From Nocardioides marinisabuli (lineage in GTDB: Bacteria; Actinomycetota; Actinomycetes; Propionibacteriales; Nocardioidaceae), in the NCBI RefSeq assembly GCF_013466785.1, contig NZ_CP059163.1, positions 2,914,001 through 2,978,000 on the forward strand: a stretch of 64,000 nucleotides of DNA, given 5' to 3'. Every line of letters starts with the position of its first letter. Within the stretch, counting starts at the first letter, position 1. Made by a program: the position numbers and the translations under genes. This document shows, piece by piece, positions 15,315 through 24,123 of this stretch. The notes below the pieces were generated by a model, which searched no databases, was not told the origin of the DNA, and saw only the letters and a program-made list of their open reading frames with translations.

Positions 15315-16398
15315 TCGAGCCCTCCTTGAGCGTGGAGCTGAGCGGCTTGTCGCGCTTGATGCGGGTCCAGAGCTTGTCGGCCTCGTCGGTCCACACCAGC
15401 CGGTTGGGGTCGGGCTCGTAGGCCTCGAAGGGCACGCTGATGAACTTGATGTCGCTGAGCCCGGTCTGGCGGAACTGCAGCGCCAGGTCGGCCAGGCTGC
15501 CGAGGCTGTCGAGCTCGGCGTCGAGCGTCAGCGACCCGGTGGCGGCCTTGAGGAAGCTGTAGACCCGGTCGGGTCGGGTCAGGGTGCCGGCGGAGACGAC
15601 CTTGTTGACCATCGAGGCGATGAAGGCCTGCTGCCGCTTCATCCGGCCGATGTCGGAGTTGGCCGAGAGCACCGACCGCTCGCGCACGTACTTGAGCGCG
15701 TCCTCGCCGTCGAGGACCTGGGTGCCGGCGTCGAGGTAGATCTTGGTCTTGGGGTCGGCGACCTCCTTGGGCAGGCAGACCTCCACGCCGCCGACGGCGT
15801 CGACCATGTCGACGAAGCCGTTGAAGTCGACGGTGACGTAGTGGTCGATGAGCACCCCGGTCAGCTGCTCGAGGGTCTGCACGGTGCAGGCGGCCCCGCC
15901 CTCGGCGAAGGCGGTGTTGAACATCGCCAGCTCGGCGCCGGGGATCGTGCTGCCGTCCTCGGCCATGCAGTCGGGGCGGGTGACCAGGGCGTCGCGCGGC
16001 AGGGAGACGCCGTACGCCTCCTTGCGGTCGGCCGAGACGTGGATCAGCAGGGTCGTGTCGGAGCCGCCGCCACCGGCCTCGCCGTCGATGCCGCAGCCCT
16101 CGCAGCCGCGGTCGTCGGTGCCGAGGACCAGGATGTTGAGCGGCTCCTGCGGCCCCTCGACCTCCTTCTTCTCGGGCCGGTCCATCAGCTGGTCCTCGAT
16201 GTCCTGCACGTCGAGACCGGAGTCGAGGCGGTCGTAGGCCACCGCGACGGTGCCTGCGGTCAGCAGCGCCAGGCACAGCTGGGTGATCAGGACGACGCGC
16301 CACACGGTGCGACGGGAGCGCCGCTCCGGGCTGATCCGCCGGCGGCGTCCGGGACGCGGTGCCGGCCGCTCGGTGCTGGGGCTCTGGTCGTCGTCCAC
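15163..16398 (-). CDS. LytR-CpsA-Psr family cell-wall polymer ligase
   Basis: This protein (411 residues from GTG 16398) has a short Arg-rich cytoplasmic start, one membrane segment (about residues 33-55), and an extracytoplasmic LCP domain with LNILVLGTDDRG, SDTTLLIHV, VSLPRDALV, ITHVTVDF-like YVTVDFNGFVDMVDAVGGVEVCLP, and YVRERS..DIGRMKRQQAF. LCP enzymes move polyprenyl-linked polymers such as arabinogalactan or teichoic acid onto peptidoglycan. The C-terminal tail is rich in Pro, Ser, Thr and Glu. GTG 16398 has GGGAGA 9 nt upstream; an in-frame GTG at 16437 would add 13 residues. The 3' end overlaps the PAP2 gene. Confidence 0.92.
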   Translation of the reverse strand: MDDDQSPSTERPAPRPGRRRRISPERRSRRTVWRVVLITQLCLALLTAGTVAVAYDRLDSGLDVQDIEDQLMDRPEKKEVEGPQEPLNILVLGTDDRGCEGCGIDGEAGGGGSDTTLLIHVSADRKEAYGVSLPRDALVTRPDCMAEDGSTIPGAELAMFNTAFAEGGAACTVQTLEQLTGVLIDHYVTVDFNGFVDMVDAVGGVEVCLPKEVADPKTKIYLDAGTQVLDGEDALKYVRERSVLSANSDIGRMKRQQAFIASMVNKVVSAGTLTRPDRVYSFLKAATGSLTLDAELDSLGSLADLALQFRQTGLSDIKFISVPFEAYEPDPNRLVWTDEADKLWTRIKRDKPLSSTLKEGSINAADPVGGTATPSASPSEAPDEPSTGATKEPQAPTEEEQAEALANGLCA

Positions 16399-16511
16399 CT
16401 CATGATTCTCCCTGACGCGTGGTGATCTGCGCGACACCCCGGTCGGGGGTCCCCGCGGGCGACGTCCGATTCCCGCCAGTCAGGGCTGGGGCGGTGGGGG
16501 AGGATGAGGCC

Positions 16512-18014
16512 ATGACCGGCCTGGAGGGACTCGACGCGGCGTCCTGCTACGCCGCGGTCAAGGCCCGCGACCGTCGCTTCGACGGGGTCTTCTGGACGGC
16601 GGTGCGCACGACCGGCATCTACTGCCGCCCCTCGTGCCCGGCCCGCACCCCGGCCGCCGGCAACGTGACCTTCCACCCCAGCGCCGCCGCGGCCCAGGGG
16701 GCCGGCTTCCGGGCCTGCAAGCGGTGCCTGCCCGACGCGACGCCCGGCAGCCCCGAGTGGGACGTGGCCGCCGGCGCCGCCGGGCGGGCCATGCGCCTGG
16801 TCGCCGACGGGGTCGTCGACCGCGAGGGCGTCGACGGGCTGGCGCGCCGGCTCGGCTACAGCCCGCGCCACCTGACCCGGCTGCTCACCGCCGAGCTGGG
16901 CGCCGGTCCGCTCGCGCTGGCCCGGGCCCGCCGCGCCCAGACCGCCCGCGTGCTCGTCGAGACCACCGACCTGCCGCTCGCCGACGTGGCCTTCGCGGCG
17001 GGCTTCGCCAGCGTGCGGCAGTTCAACGACACGATCCGCGAGGTCTACGCGCTGAGCCCCAGCCAGCTGCGCGGACGCCGGGGCGCGGCGACGGCGAGCG
17101 CCGGCGGCATCTCGCTGCGGCTGGCGGTGCGCACCCCCTTCGCCGGCCAGGCGCTGCTCGGGTTCCTGGCCTACCACCTGGTCCCGGGGGTCGAGACCGC
17201 CGGACCGGGGTGGTACGCCCGCACCCTCGACCTGCCCCACGGACCCGGCACGGTGCGCGTCGACCTCGACCCGGCGCTCGACGAGGTGCCGGCCGGGGGA
17301 GTGGCGATGGTCGGGGCCCACTTCCGGCTCACCGACCTGCGCGACACCACCGCGGCCGTCGAGCGCGTACGCCGCCTGGTCGACGCCGACTGCGACCCGC
17401 TGCCGGTCGCCGAGCACCTCGGGACCGACCCGGTCCTCGGGGCGCTGGTGCGCCGCACCCCGGGGCTGCGGCTGCCCGGCCAGGTCGACGGCGACGAGAC
17501 GGCCGTGCGCACGGTGATCGGCCAGCAGGTCTCGGTGACCGGGGCCCGCACGGTCGGCGGGCGCGTCGTGGCCGCCCACGGCCGACCGGTCGAGACCGGC
17601 GAGCCGGGGCTGACCCACCTGTTCCCCGACGCGGCGACCCTGGCGGAGGTCGACCCGGAGACGCTGCCGATGCCGCGGGCGCGGGGCCGGGCCCTGGTCG
17701 GGCTGAGCGCGGCGCTGGCCGCCGGCGAGCTGGCGCTCGACCGCGGTCCGGAGCGCGACGCCGTGCGCGCGGCGATGCTGGCCCTGCCCGGCATCGGCCC
17801 CTGGACCGCCGACTACGTCGCGATGCGCGCGCTGGGCCATCCCGACGTCTTCTTGTCGACCGACCTGGGCGTGCGGACCGCCTTCAGGCGCCTGGGGCTC
17901 GAGCCGGCCGCCGAGATCGCCCGAGCACCGCTGTGGAGCCCGTGGCGCTCCTACGCCCTGATGCACCTGTGGCAGACCCTGATGCCCGACCCGCCCCGAC
18001 CGGAGGACGACTGA
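16512..18014 (+). CDS. Ada-type regulator fused to AlkA DNA-3-methyladenine glycosylase
   Basis: A 500-residue fusion. The N-terminal Ada domain has four zinc cysteines (Cys38, Cys42, Cys69, Cys72); Cys38 is the likely methyl-phosphotriester acceptor. An AraC-type helix-turn-helix domain follows (about residues 90-180), then an AlkA-like glycosylase (about 185-490) with the helix-hairpin-helix LPGIGPWTADYVAMRALG and an Asp in FLSTDLGV. It senses alkylated DNA, activates repair genes and removes 3-methyladenine. The next gene, one base away, is the O6-methylguanine methyltransferase, so the pair is an adaptive-response operon. ATG 16512 has GGGGGAGGATGAGG upstream. Confidence 0.93.
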   Translation: MTGLEGLDAASCYAAVKARDRRFDGVFWTAVRTTGIYCRPSCPARTPAAGNVTFHPSAAAAQGAGFRACKRCLPDATPGSPEWDVAAGAAGRAMRLVADGVVDREGVDGLARRLGYSPRHLTRLLTAELGAGPLALARARRAQTARVLVETTDLPLADVAFAAGFASVRQFNDTIREVYALSPSQLRGRRGAATASAGGISLRLAVRTPFAGQALLGFLAYHLVPGVETAGPGWYARTLDLPHGPGTVRVDLDPALDEVPAGGVAMVGAHFRLTDLRDTTAAVERVRRLVDADCDPLPVAEHLGTDPVLGALVRRTPGLRLPGQVDGDETAVRTVIGQQVSVTGARTVGGRVVAAHGRPVETGEPGLTHLFPDAATLAEVDPETLPMPRARGRALVGLSAALAAGELALDRGPERDAVRAAMLALPGIGPWTADYVAMRALGHPDVFLSTDLGVRTAFRRLGLEPAAEIARAPLWSPWRSYALMHLWQTLMPDPPRPEDD

Positions 18015-18015
18015 G

Positions 18016-18495
18016 ATGTGGACCGAGACCGACAGCCCGATCGGGCCACTGCGCCTCGTCGAGCGCGACGGTGCGCTGGCGGCCGTGGAGTTCGCGCCCT
18101 ACCCCGAGCCGGGGGCCCCCGACCCGGGCGAGCGCGACGACACGCAGCCGGTGCTGGTCGAGACGGTGCGCCAGCTGGCGGCGTACTTCGACGGCGGGCT
18201 GCGCGACTTCGACCTGCCCCTCGCGCCGCGCGGCAGCGACTTCCAGCAGCGGGTGTGGGCCCAGCTGCGCACGATCGGCTACGGCGAGACCGCGTCGTAC
18301 GGCGAGGTGGCGCGCGCGCTGGGCATGACCAACGCCGCCTCGCGCGCGGTCGGGCTGGCCAACGGCCGCAACCCGATCCCGGTCGTGATCCCGTGCCACC
18401 GCGTCATCGGCGCCAACGGCACCCTCACCGGCTACGCCGGTGGACTGGAGCGCAAGCAGGTGCTGCTCGGCCTCGAGCAGGACGGGTTGTTCTAG
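18016..18495 (+). CDS. ogt: Methylated-DNA--protein-cysteine methyltransferase
   Basis: A 159-residue O6-alkylguanine-DNA alkyltransferase. The active-site motif IPCHRVIG puts the acceptor at Cys127, and the helix-turn-helix and Arg-finger region SYGEVARALG..ASRAVG is intact. It transfers the alkyl group from O6-methylguanine to itself in a single turnover. It lies one base after the Ada-AlkA fusion and is surely cotranscribed. The TAG stop faces the end of the IclR regulator. Confidence 0.96.
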   Translation: MWTETDSPIGPLRLVERDGALAAVEFAPYPEPGAPDPGERDDTQPVLVETVRQLAAYFDGGLRDFDLPLAPRGSDFQQRVWAQLRTIGYGETASYGEVARALGMTNAASRAVGLANGRNPIPVVIPCHRVIGANGTLTGYAGGLERKQVLLGLEQDGLF

Positions 18496-18514
18496 CCCCG
18501 GGGAGGTGCGTGCG

Positions 18515-19240
18515 TCAGGCGCTCTCGGCCGCGGCGCGGCGCAGCGACTCCGAGAGCCGCTCGGCGGCGGCGAGCACGGCGGGGGCGTGCATGCGGCCGG
18601 GCTGGCGCGAGAGCCGCTCGAGCGGGCCGGAGACCGAGACGGCGGCGATGATCTTGCCGCTGGGGGAGCGCACCGGCGCGGAGACGGAGGCGACGCCCTG
18701 CTCGCGCTCGCCGACCGACTGGGCCCAGCCGCGGCGGCGGATGCCGGAGAGGGCGGCCGCCGAGAAGGCGGCGTTCTGCAGGCCCCGCTGCATCCGCTCG
18801 GGGTCGTCCCAGGCCAGCAGCACCTGGGCGGCCGACCCGGCGCGCATGGTCAGCTGGGAGCCGATCGGGATGGTGTCGCGCAGGCCCGAGGGACGCTCGG
18901 CGGCCGCGACGCAGACGCGGTGGTCGCCCTGGCGACGCCACAGCTGGGCGGACTCGCCGGTGATGTCGCGCAGCCGGGCCAGCACCGGGCCGGCGGTGGC
19001 CAGCAGGCGGTCCTCGCCGGCGGCGGCGGAGAGCTCGGAGAGGCGCGGGCCGAGCACGAAGCGGCCCTGCATGTCGCGCGCCACCAGCCGGTGGTGCTCG
19101 AGCGCCACCGCGAGCCGGTGGGCCGTCGGGCGGGCCAGGCCGGTCGCGGTCACGAGCCCGGCCAGGGTCGCCGGGCCGGCCTCGAGCGCGGTCAGCACGA
19201 TCGCGGCCTTGTCGAGCACTCCCACTCCACTGCTGTCCAT
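18515..19240 (-). CDS. ndgR: IclR-family regulator of leuCD (NdgR/LtbR type)
   Basis: A 241-residue IclR-type regulator with an N-terminal winged helix (about residues 7-65, LAGLVTATGLARPTAHRLAVALEHH) and a C-terminal effector domain. It is transcribed away from leuC, exactly as NdgR (Streptomyces) and LtbR (Corynebacterium) are, which repress leuCD and affect amino-acid-dependent metabolism. Two matching candidate operators lie in the intergenic region, one beside this gene's start and one just before the leuC promoter region, so autoregulation and control of leuCD are both likely. Confidence 0.9.
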   Translation of the reverse strand: MDSSGVGVLDKAAIVLTALEAGPATLAGLVTATGLARPTAHRLAVALEHHRLVARDMQGRFVLGPRLSELSAAAGEDRLLATAGPVLARLRDITGESAQLWRRQGDHRVCVAAAERPSGLRDTIPIGSQLTMRAGSAAQVLLAWDDPERMQRGLQNAAFSAAALSGIRRRGWAQSVGEREQGVASVSAPVRSPSGKIIAAVSVSGPLERLSRQPGRMHAPAVLAAAERLSESLRRAAAESA

Positions 19241-19249
19241 ATGCCAATA

Positions 19250-19276
19250 CTTGCGTCTCAGATCATGGGATGCAAG
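19250..19276. promoter_or_regulatory. Candidate NdgR/LtbR operator 1
   Basis: An imperfect inverted repeat with outer arms CTTGC/GCAAG. Its core GCGTCTCA-N5-TGGGAT recurs with the same spacing at 19349-19367. It lies 10 bp upstream of the regulator's start. Confidence 0.55.
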
Positions 19277-19297
19277 TCCTGTGACCGGGGTCTCACC

Positions 19298-19317
19298 CCC
19301 GCTCGGTAAGGAGCGGG
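19298..19317. other. Hairpin between the two leuC operators
   Basis: CCCGCTC (19298-19304) and GAGCGGG (19311-19317) form a perfect 7-bp stem with a 6-nt loop. It lies midway between the two operator copies. Its role is unknown. Confidence 0.4.
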
Positions 19318-19348
19318 CTCAGCATCGCCGTCTCGAATGACGGGACCC

Positions 19349-19369
19349 GCGTCTCACTTCCTGGGATCG
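19349..19369. promoter_or_regulatory. Candidate NdgR/LtbR operator 2 at the leuC promoter
   Basis: A second copy of GCGTCTCA-N5-TGGGAT, followed at about 19376 by TAGGCT, a possible leuC -10. It is centred 69 bp upstream of the leuC start. Confidence 0.55.
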
Positions 19370-19426
19370 AGGACGTAGGCTCGGGTGCTGTTCCACCGTC
19401 ACCCACCAGTCATCAAGGAGCGCGTC

Positions 19427-20827
19427 ATGGGCAGGACCCTGTCGGAGAAGGTCTGGGACGAGCACGTCGTCCGCTCGACCGCGGGAGAGCCGGACCTGCT
19501 CTACATCGACCTCCACCTCATCCACGAGGTGACCTCGCCGCAGGCCTTCGACGGGCTGCGGCTGGCCGGACGCCCGGTGCGCCGCCCCGACCTGACCCTG
19601 GCGACCGAGGACCACAACGTCCCCACGCTGGACTGGGACAAGCCGATCGCCGACCCGGTCTCGCGCACCCAGGTCGAGACGCTGCGCCGCAACGCCGAGG
19701 AGTTCGGGGTGCGCCTGCACCCCCTCGGCGACCTCGACCAGGGCATCGTGCACGTGGTCGGCCCCCAGCTGGGCCTGACCCAGCCGGGCATGACGATCGT
19801 GTGCGGCGACAGCCACACCAGCACCCACGGTGCCTTCGGCGCGATCGCCTTCGGCATCGGCACCTCCGAGGTCGAGCACGTGCTGGCCACGCAGACGCTG
19901 ATGCAGGCACGCCCCAAGACGATGGCCGTGACCATCAACGGCAGCCTGCCCGACGGCGTGACCGCCAAGGACATGGTGCTCAACCTGATCGCGCACACCG
20001 GCACCGGCGGCGGCCAGGGCTACATCGTCGAGTACCGCGGCCAGGCCATCGAGGAGCTCTCGATGGAGTCGCGGATGACGGTGTGCAACATGAGCATCGA
20101 GTGGGGCGCCAAGGCCGGGATGATCGCCCCCGACCAGACCACCTTCGACTACATCGAGGGACGCCCCGAGGCCCCCACCGGCGCCGACTGGGACGCCGCC
20201 GTCGAGCACTGGACGAGCCTGCGCACCGACGACGACGCGACGTACGACGCCGAGATCGTCCTCGACGCCTCGACGATGACGCCGTTCGTCACCTGGGGCA
20301 CCAACCCCGGCCAGGGCGTGCCCCTGGGCGCCTCGGTGCCGCACCCCGACGACTTCGAGGAGCCCTCCGACCGCGTCGCGGCCGAGAAGGCGCTGGCCTA
20401 CATGGACCTGGTGGCCGGCACGCCGATGCGCGAGGTCTCGGTCGACACCGTCTTCGTCGGCTCGTGCACCAACGGCCGCATCGAGGACCTGCGCCTGGCC
20501 GCCGAGATCATCAAGGGCCGCACCGTCGCCCCCGACACCCGGCTGCTGGTCGTGCCCGGCTCGGTGCGGGTGCGCCTGCAGGCCGAGGAGGAGGGCCTCG
20601 ACGTCGTCTTCAAGGAGGCCGGCGCCGAGTGGCGAGGGGCCGGCTGCTCGATGTGCCTGGGCATGAACCCCGACACCCTCGCCCCCGGCGAGCGCAGCGC
20701 CTCGACCTCCAACCGCAACTTCGAGGGCCGTCAGGGCAAGGGTGGACGCACCCACCTGGTCTCGATCCCCGTCGCCGCCGCCACCGCGGTGCGCGGCACC
20801 CTGTCCTCGCCCGCCGACCTCGCCTGA
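19427..20827 (+). CDS. leuC: 3-isopropylmalate dehydratase large subunit
   Basis: A 466-residue aconitase-family subunit. The three [4Fe-4S] cluster cysteines are in VGSCTNGR and the [11 protein letters not shown] region (CxxC), and [19 protein letters not shown] is intact. With LeuD it interconverts 2- and 3-isopropylmalate in leucine synthesis. ATG 19427 has AAGGAG 7 nt upstream. It is divergent from the IclR regulator and 14 bp before leuD. Confidence 0.98.
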   Translation: MGRTLSEKVWDEHVVRSTAGEPDLLYIDLHLIHEVTSPQAFDGLRLAGRPVRRPDLTLATEDHNVPTLDWDKPIADPVSRTQVETLRRNAEEFGVRLHPLGDLDQGIVHVVGPQLGLTQPGMTIVCGDSHTSTHGAFGAIAFGIGTSEVEHVLATQTLMQARPKTMAVTINGSLPDGVTAKDMVLNLIAHTGTGGGQGYIVEYRGQAIEELSMESRMTVCNMSIEWGAKAGMIAPDQTTFDYIEGRPEAPTGADWDAAVEHWTSLRTDDDATYDAEIVLDASTMTPFVTWGTNPGQGVPLGASVPHPDDFEEPSDRVAAEKALAYMDLVAGTPMREVSVDTVFVGSCTNGRIEDLRLAAEIIKGRTVAPDTRLLVVPGSVRVRLQAEEEGLDVVFKEAGAEWRGAGCSMCLGMNPDTLAPGERSASTSNRNFEGRQGKGGRTHLVSIPVAAATAVRGTLSSPADLA

Positions 20828-20841
20828 GACGGAGAAAGACC

Positions 20842-21447
20842 ATGGAGAAGGTCACCACCCACACCGGCATCGGTGTCCCGCTGCGCCGCAGCAACGTCGA
20901 CACCGACCAGATCATCCCGGCCGTCTACCTCAAGCGGGTCACGCGCACCGGCTTCGAGGACGGGCTGTTCGCGGCCTGGCGCAACGACCCCGAGTTCGTG
21001 CTCAACCACCCGGTCTACTCGCAGGGCTCGGTGCTGGTCGCCGGCCCCGACTTCGGCACCGGCTCCTCGCGCGAACACGCGGTCTGGGCGCTGCAGAACT
21101 ACGGCTTCAAGGTCGTCATCTCCTCGCGCTTCGCCGACATCTTCCGCGGCAACTCCGGCAAGGCGGGCCTGCTCGCCGCCCAGGTCGACGAGGAGGTCGT
21201 GCAGCGGCTGTGGGACCTGCTCGAGGCCGACCCGGGCGCCGCGATCACCGTCGACCTCGAGTCGCGCACCGTGCGCGCCGGCGAGGGCGACGACGCGATC
21301 GAGGACTCCTTCGACATCGACGACTACACCCGCTGGCGCCTGCTAGAGGGCCTCGACGACATCGGCATCACCCTGGGTCACGACGAGGAGATCGGCCGCT
21401 TCGAGGCCGGGCGACCGAGCTGGAAGCCGCTGACCATCCACTCCTGA
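20842..21447 (+). CDS. leuD: 3-isopropylmalate dehydratase small subunit
   Basis: A 201-residue swivel-domain subunit with the motifs [29 protein letters not shown] and [10 protein letters not shown], standard for LeuD. It completes the heterodimeric isomerase with LeuC. ATG 20842 is preceded by GGAGAAA. Length is normal for the family. Confidence 0.98.
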   Translation: MEKVTTHTGIGVPLRRSNVDTDQIIPAVYLKRVTRTGFEDGLFAAWRNDPEFVLNHPVYSQGSVLVAGPDFGTGSSREHAVWALQNYGFKVVISSRFADIFRGNSGKAGLLAAQVDEEVVQRLWDLLEADPGAAITVDLESRTVRAGEGDDAIEDSFDIDDYTRWRLLEGLDDIGITLGHDEEIGRFEAGRPSWKPLTIHS

Positions 21448-21484
21448 CCTCGACACTCCCGGGGTCCCTTCCCGGCCCGGGTCG

Positions 21485-21513
21485 TTGTGGCCCGGGCCAC
21501 AAGTCCCTAGCGT
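21485..21513 (+). promoter_or_regulatory. hup promoter with an 18-bp palindrome over the -35
   Basis: TTGTGG (21485-21490), a 17-bp spacer and TAGCGT (21508-21513). The -35 and half the spacer form the perfect palindrome TTGTGGCCCGGGCCACAA (21485-21502), which could be a repressor site or, in RNA from leuD, a hairpin. Confidence 0.6.
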
Positions 21514-21569
21514 GCTAGCAACATCGGGCAGCGCGCCGTGCTGCCGAGGTCGGCTGAAGGGGAAGCGGA

Positions 21570-22439
21570 GTGAACAAGTCTCAGCTCATCGACGCGCTCG
21601 CAGCGCGCTACGAGGGGAACAGGAAGGCGGCCGCGCACGCGCTCGAGTCGGTCCTCGACACGATCACGCGCGAGGTCTCGAAGGGCGAGAAGGTCGCCAT
21701 CACCGGGTTCGGGTCGTTCGAGAAGCGGATCCGCGACGCCCGGTGGGTGCGCAACCCGCGCACCGGCGAGCGGATCAAGGCCAAGAAGACCGCCGTGCCG
21801 AAGTTCACCCCCGGCGCCGACCTCAAGAACGTCGTCTCCGGCGCCAAGAAGCTGCCCAAGCTGACCGTCGCCGCCGCGACGGCGCCCGCGGCGATGGCCG
21901 TCGACACGGTCAAGAAGGCGACGGGCAAGAAGTCGTCGATCGCGAAGTCGGCGCCGGCGACGAAGGCGCCCGCCAAGAAGACTGCCCCGGCGACGCAGAC
22001 GACGGCTGCCAAGGCCCCCGCCAAGAAGACCGCCGCCAAGAAGACCGCCGCCAAGAAGACGACGGCCGCGAAGACGACGGCCGCGAAGACGACGGCCGCG
22101 AAGACGACCGCCGCGAAGACGACGGCGAAGAAGACGCCCGCCAAGAAGTCGACGGCGAAGAAGACCCCGGCGAAGACGAGCGCGACCTCGTCGTCCGCCG
22201 GCACGAAGGGGCCGGCCAAGAAGTCCACCGGCACCGCTTCCACGAAGGCGCCTGCCAAGAAGTCGGCCGCAGCGAAGTCGACCGCCTCGAAGTCGACGGC
22301 CTCGAAGTCGACGGCCTCGAAGTCGACGACGGCCAAGAAGAGCCCGGCCAAGAAGACGTCGAGCGCGGGCGGCACCTCGAGCGGCAGCACGTCGAGCAGC
22401 AGCTCGGGCAGCGGTGGCTCCTCGACGTCCTCCTCCTGA
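21570..22439 (+). CDS. hup: Histone-like HU protein with long Lys/Ala-rich tail
   Basis: A 289-residue actinobacterial HU (HupB/HupS type). Residues 1-90 are the HU DNA-bending domain (MNKSQLIDALA, GFGSFEKR, RNPRTGERIK), and the remaining 200 residues are a histone-H1-like tail of repeated PAKK, TAAK and STASK units. It compacts the nucleoid, and the tail binds DNA non-specifically. The tail is longer than in mycobacterial HupB and is built from 15-bp DNA repeats, so its length may vary between strains. GTG 21570 has GGGGAAGCGGA upstream. Confidence 0.95.
   Translation: MNKSQLIDALAARYEGNRKAAAHALESVLDTITREVSKGEKVAITGFGSFEKRIRDARWVRNPRTGERIKAKKTAVPKFTPGADLKNVVSGAKKLPKLTVAAATAPAAMAVDTVKKATGKKSSIAKSAPATKAPAKKTAPATQTTAAKAPAKKTAAKKTAAKKTTAAKTTAAKTTAAKTTAAKTTAKKTPAKKSTAKKTPAKTSATSSSAGTKGPAKKSTGTASTKAPAKKSAAAKSTASKSTASKSTASKSTTAKKSPAKKTSSAGGTSSGSTSSSSSGSGGSSTSSS
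22056..22130 (+). repeat. 15-bp tandem repeat encoding KTTAA
   Basis: Four near-identical copies of AAGACGACGGCCGCG (22056-22115) plus a partial fifth, inside the HU tail. Confidence 0.85.
22275..22330 (+). repeat. 15-bp tandem repeat encoding KSTAS
   Basis: Three copies of AAGTCGACGGCCTCG (22275-22319, the first with one change) and a partial fourth, in the HU tail. Confidence 0.85.
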
Positions 22440-22452
22440 TCCACCTCGTCGC

Positions 22453-22482
22453 ACGGCGGGTCGCCCTCGGGTGGCCCGCCGT
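22453..22482. terminator. Bidirectional hairpin between hup and cofC
   Basis: ACGGCGGG (22453-22460) pairs with CCCGCCGT (22475-22482), and CGCCC/GGGTG extends the stem inside. The two genes converge here. Confidence 0.65.
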
Positions 22483-22529
22483 CGGCGTGCCCCCGGCCCC
22501 CGGTCAGCGCTGCCTCGGCGCCGAGCCAG

Positions 22530-22559
22530 GGCAGGTCCGGGGCAGGCAGGTCCGGGGCA
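22530..22559. repeat. Perfect 15-bp tandem duplication
   Basis: GGCAGGTCCGGGGCA occurs twice in direct succession, ending 3 bp before the cofC stop codon. Confidence 0.9.
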
Positions 22560-22562
22560 GGC

Positions 22563-23243
22563 TCAGAACAGCCGCAGGCCTGCGACGACCTCGGCGGTGC
22601 GGGGGCCCAGTCCCAGCGCCACGGCCGCCTGCAGGTCGACCAGGTCGTCGACGTCGCGCCGCAGCGTCGCGGGTGCTAGCTCGACCTCGGTGCAGCCGGC
22701 GTCGAGGTGCGCCTGCCGCGAGGCGCCGCCGTACCGGGGGTCGAAGGCGTCGTACGCCGCCGCGTAGAGGGTGGTGCCGACCCCGGCGGCGTCGGGGACG
22801 AAGACCGCCGCAGCGCCCTCGAGCGCCCGTCCGGCCGCGACGAGGCCGGTGGCGAGGTCCTCGGGCCGCAGCGTGGGCAGGTCGGCGCAGAGGGCGACCG
22901 GGCGCAGCGCCGGCCATCGGCGTCCGGCCTCGGCGGCCGTCTGGCGCAGCGTGGCGTTGAGGTCCCCCGAGTCGCCGTCGGGGATGCAGGCGGCGCCGAG
23001 CGCGAGCAGCGAGGCCGCGAAGCCGGCGTCGTCGGTGGCCACCAGGACCTGCGCCACCCCCGGCGCCGCCAGGCAGGCCGCGACGGTGTCGAGGGCGAAG
23101 GCCGAGGCGAGCTCGCGGCGAGCGCCGTCGTCGAGACCGACCAGGCGCGACTTGCCCCGCGCGGGCGGCTTGACCGGCACCAGCACGACCCAGCCCGAGG
23201 GGTCGGACGAGGGGTGGGCGGCGGGCTCGGAGGTCGTGCTCAT
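22563..23243 (-). CDS. cofC: 2-phospho-L-lactate (phosphoenolpyruvate) guanylyltransferase
   Basis: A 226-residue nucleotidyltransferase of the CofC/FbiD family. It starts with WVVLVPVKPPARGKSRL, the typical PxKxxxxGKSRL nucleotide-binding segment, and has DGDSGDLNATL and ALCADLPTLRPEDL (the metal-binding Asp). It activates phosphoenolpyruvate or 2-phospholactate with GTP in coenzyme F420 synthesis. ATG 23243 is chosen; the open frame extends upstream without typical coding character. It is divergent from plsC, and this neighbourhood (cofC, plsC, gpsA) is common in actinobacteria. Confidence 0.9.
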   Translation of the reverse strand: MSTTSEPAAHPSSDPSGWVVLVPVKPPARGKSRLVGLDDGARRELASAFALDTVAACLAAPGVAQVLVATDDAGFAASLLALGAACIPDGDSGDLNATLRQTAAEAGRRWPALRPVALCADLPTLRPEDLATGLVAAGRALEGAAAVFVPDAAGVGTTLYAAAYDAFDPRYGGASRQAHLDAGCTEVELAPATLRRDVDDLVDLQAAVALGLGPRTAEVVAGLRLF

Positions 23244-23352
23244 GGTCGGCCATCCTCGCAGGCGTCGCTGCACGCCTGCCGGGCCGGCTGCGAGTAGCCT
23301 GCAGGTCGACGTCGGAGCCGACCTGCTCCGGCACCGTTGCCGAGGGAGACGC

Positions 23353-24123
23353 GTGACCGTTCGCAAGCTGCAGCAACCACGCGGTTGGGCGTTCAGCTTC
23401 GCCGTGCCGATCGTCAAGCCGCTGCTGCTCGCGACGACCCGGCGCGACTGGCGCGGCGGGGAGAACATCCCGGCCACCGGCGGCTTCGTGCTGGTGCTCA
23501 ACCACGTCTCCCACGTCGACCCGCTGCTGGCCGCGCACCTGCTCTACGACCACGGTCGCCTGCCGCGCTACCTGGCCAAGTCGGGGCTCTTCAAGAACAG
23601 GTTCCTCGCGTTCTTCCTGCGCGGTGCCGGGCAGATTCCCGTGCACCGGGCGACCAGCTCGGCCATCGGGGCCTACGACGCCGCGGTCGAGGCCGTGCGC
23701 CGGGGCGAGTGCGTGGTCGTCTACCCCGAGGGCACCATCAGCCGCGACCCCGACCTGTGGCCGATGCGCGGCAAGACCGGGGCCGCCCGGATCGCGCTGG
23801 CCACCGGCTGCCCGGTCATCCCGGTCGGGCAGTGGGGCGCCCAGGACCTGCTGGCGCCGTACACGAAGAAGCCCCGGCTCTTCCCGCCCAAGAAGATCTC
23901 GATGCACGTCGGTGGGCCCGTCGACCTCTCCGACCTGGCCGCCGGCTCCGGCGGGGGCGCCGAGGCGGCCGCGGCGCAGCGTGCGACCGACCGGATCATG
24001 GCCGCCATCACCGCCCTGGTCGAGCAGGTGCGGGGCGAGCGGGCACCCGCCGTACGTTTCGACATGCGCCGGCAGGGCGCGCGAGCCGATGATGAGTCCC
24101 AGGACCGGAAGGACACCGCATGA
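23353..24123 (+). CDS. plsC: 1-acyl-sn-glycerol-3-phosphate acyltransferase family protein
   Basis: A 256-residue PlsC-type acyltransferase. The catalytic [10 protein letters not shown] (NHx4D motif, about residues 50-59), the GQIPVHR block and [11 protein letters not shown] substrate-binding block are present. It transfers acyl groups to lysophosphatidate or a related acceptor at the membrane. GTG 23353 follows GGGAGA. The stop overlaps the gpsA ATG (ATGA), linking it to glycerol-3-phosphate supply. Confidence 0.93.
   Translation: MTVRKLQQPRGWAFSFAVPIVKPLLLATTRRDWRGGENIPATGGFVLVLNHVSHVDPLLAAHLLYDHGRLPRYLAKSGLFKNRFLAFFLRGAGQIPVHRATSSAIGAYDAAVEAVRRGECVVVYPEGTISRDPDLWPMRGKTGAARIALATGCPVIPVGQWGAQDLLAPYTKKPRLFPPKKISMHVGGPVDLSDLAAGSGGGAEAAAAQRATDRIMAAITALVEQVRGERAPAVRFDMRRQGARADDESQDRKDTA

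Noticed and set aside
16399-16511. Ada-box operator between the LCP gene and the Ada-AlkA fusion
   Set aside because: No sequence like the known Ada box or another clear inverted repeat was found; CTCCCTGACGCG resembles half of the crt palindrome but lacks the other arm.
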